A DNA stretch of 64,000 bases from Nitzschia sp. DOCU1. Lineage: Eukaryota > Bacillariophyta > Bacillariophyceae > Bacillariales > Bacillariaceae. Below are positions 62,644 to 64,000 of the stretch, in pieces. The first letter of the stretch is position 1, and the number at the start of each line of letters is the position of its first letter. Location of the stretch: assembly GCA_951394045.1 (NCBI GenBank), contig OX595997.1:620001-684000 (forward strand). Reading direction: 5' to 3'. A program made the translations under genes and the position numbers. The notes beneath the pieces are model-generated. The model was not told where the DNA came from, did no database searches, and saw only the letters and a list, made by a program, of their open reading frames with translations.

Positions 62644-63309
62644 TCGCCGCGCCCTTGTCAGACGTATGTTCTGTTTTCACTCCAAGACATGACACCAAGA
62701 GACGCCACGATTGCGGCGACAAGGCACGCGAGAAAGGCAGTCGTTGAGAAGGCCCTTTCAGTTCTATCGGAACTTTCGAAGTTTTATGCGTGTTCGCTTC
62801 CGATTGGTGGGAGTGAAAGAGAACTGCGGACCGCTTTCGACGCTAATTGGACGCTTTGCTATGCGAAGCGAGACGGACGACATACATACGACGAAATTCG
62901 TTTTGATAACTACCGATAGCTCTCTAGTAGGATTTGGTAGAGTTATCATTTGTCGTCGTTTTCCCCACAAAAGAGCCCATAGCTTCCATTCTTCTTTTGG
63001 TCTTTCCCTTGCACTTCGACTTCGCATCGCATCAGCTCGCCTCGCTCCTTCTTGTTTCGGGGGGTCGATTCTTTCTGTCGTCATGAACCTTCCGATTGGG
63101 GTATGCTGGGCAAGCGGTCAGATACAGTCTCTGAACCCATTGCGGCTCCATAACAAGTAAAAGCAACTACTGGTACCGGTAATACTTGTAGATGTACTCC
63201 ATAATTTTTGACGATTATAAGTGCTCCTCGTCCTCGTCGGCCCGTGTCGAACAATTGCTCCCACAACGAAGAAGCGTGGTCGTATTACTGCTGGTGGTGC
63301 CTTTATTCA
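62644..63309. other. Intergenic, duplicated 5' flank of fucosyltransferase-like copy 3
   Basis: No supported gene. From about 63155 rightwards the sequence matches, with small gaps, the 5' flank of copy 1 (minus strand, about 11430-11262), including the TACCGGTA palindrome. Frames on either strand here are shadows. Confidence 0.5.
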
Positions 63310-64000
63310 ATGCCGATACGGATCTGTCATGATTATTCCCGCTGGGGAAACATGCCCGAAGTTTCTGGAAATAAGAAGTTCCTAACATTTTTATGTGTAT
63401 ATCTTCTGGCCCTCGTCAATATGGTGTTCGAAGGGAAAACACTCTTGCAGATTACTACTAAAGCCGACTGGCGAGTCGAACAAGAAGAGGGAAACATCAT
63501 CGTCGTCGTCCACCAACAAGAAGAAAAGCTTCGGCAGCACGACTCTTCCCCCGACGATCATCATGTAAACAACGATCTTGTTTCAGTTTTTAAAACAAAC
63601 GTCACCAATCCAAACTCGACAGATGGACAGCAAGAACAACAGCACCACGCAAATGGAAAGAATTCTTCAACCAGCAACAATACTATTACGTGGATGCCTT
63701 CCGATGCATGGATTAAAAGTTGCGTTCAACAGCTATACAAAACCAACCTAAGTGTGCCCTATAAGGTGCAATGGGTTTTATATCGGTTAGGTGATTGCAT
63801 CAACGTCGAATGCAGGCATTGTAGAGATGCTATTAAAGCCAGCGACTTAAAGGAACTGTCAATCGCTGGCGAGTATTGGCGAAACGAGGAGGCTTGCAAT
63901 AAAACTGCCTCCAAAAACAATACGATTAATGGTGTTGGCACCGGCCCCAATCTCGCATTCTTGAACAAGCTCTTTGATCGATACAAAACCAACCCATACC
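63310..64000 (+). CDS. Type II membrane fucosyltransferase-like protein, copy 3 (partial, runs off window)
   Basis: The frame from ATG 63310 is open to the window end (230 codons). It is the closest paralogue of copy 1: MPIRICHDYSRWGNMPEVSG, anchor KFLTFLCVYLLALVNMVFEG, an Asn/Gln/His-rich stem, VQWVLYRLGDC, DLKELSIAGEYW and LNKLFDRYKTNPY. The stem has small in-frame insertions relative to copy 1, and the HLR-x-GD region lies beyond the edge. It is on the opposite strand to copies 1 and 2 and 50 kb away, with homology extending into the 5' flank, so a segmental duplication with inversion is likely. Nothing in the visible part is broken. Confidence 0.75.
   Translation, partial: MPIRICHDYSRWGNMPEVSGNKKFLTFLCVYLLALVNMVFEGKTLLQITTKADWRVEQEEGNIIVVVHQQEEKLRQHDSSPDDHHVNNDLVSVFKTNVTNPNSTDGQQEQQHHANGKNSSTSNNTITWMPSDAWIKSCVQQLYKTNLSVPYKVQWVLYRLGDCINVECRHCRDAIKASDLKELSIAGEYWRNEEACNKTASKNNTINGVGTGPNLAFLNKLFDRYKTNPY

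Noticed and set aside
1..64000. tRNA, rRNA, CRISPR or bacterial-type operon features
   Set aside because: No cloverleaf-compatible T-loop/anticodon sequence, ribosomal RNA core or regularly spaced repeat-spacer array was recognised. The gene structure is eukaryotic. A tRNA scan could still find something missed by eye.

Overview
The window is nuclear DNA of a diatom, most likely a raphid pennate. The genes are eukaryotic. Fourteen introns can be placed, all 67-108 bp with GT..AG ends. One membrane protein carries a signal peptide ending in SHA|F, the plastid-targeting cleavage motif of algae with a complex red plastid. Many of the other proteins look like diatom-restricted families. Intergenic DNA is rich in short TAG/CTA/GTA palindromes, notably CTACCGGTAG. 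I cannot name the species.

Layout. 1-9 kb: a bZIP transcription factor with a long C-terminal extension, an AAMP/Sqt1-like WD40 ribosome-assembly protein, an unknown probably organellar protein, and a METTL13-like methyltransferase. 9.6-14 kb: two Golgi-type, fucosyltransferase-like type II membrane proteins plus a relic; a third copy enters at the right edge (63.3 kb to the end) and another relic lies at 35 kb. 15-24 kb: a protein of a lineage-specific family (family A), complex I subunit NDUFS8, a secretory coiled-coil membrane protein, and a seven-exon mitochondrial acetate/propionate CoA-transferase with a C-terminal EF-hand. 24-27.2 kb is repeat-rich and gene-poor. 27-32 kb: a MED22-like Mediator subunit and two more family A genes. 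33-43 kb: a plastid Mpv17/PMP22 protein, a secreted protein with six repeated modules, a broken SLC1-type dicarboxylate/amino-acid symporter, a single-pass membrane protein with GDW motifs, and an FKBP8-like tail-anchored immunophilin. 45-51 kb: three tandem sulfotransferase-like type II membrane proteins. 52-54 kb: an HCNGP/SAP30BP-like protein and a Spc24-like kinetochore subunit. 54.7-62.6 kb: three family B genes (a shorter version of the family A domain) and an unknown coiled-coil protein with decayed downstream copies of its own 3' end.

There are no operons. The housekeeping genes (NDUFS8, CoA-transferase, AAMP, MED22, Spc24, FKBP8) are unrelated to one another and sit among expanding lineage-specific families. 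The strongest undescribed signal is the family A/B domain: six copies in 64 kb, with the shared pattern V-x-F-x2-V-x-[VI]-R-x-[YH] ... [IL]-[GD]-W-x-[YH] ... R-E-x-x-L.

Starts were set at the first in-frame ATG that gives a sensible N-terminus. Several reading frames stay open upstream of that ATG, and this is stated where relevant.
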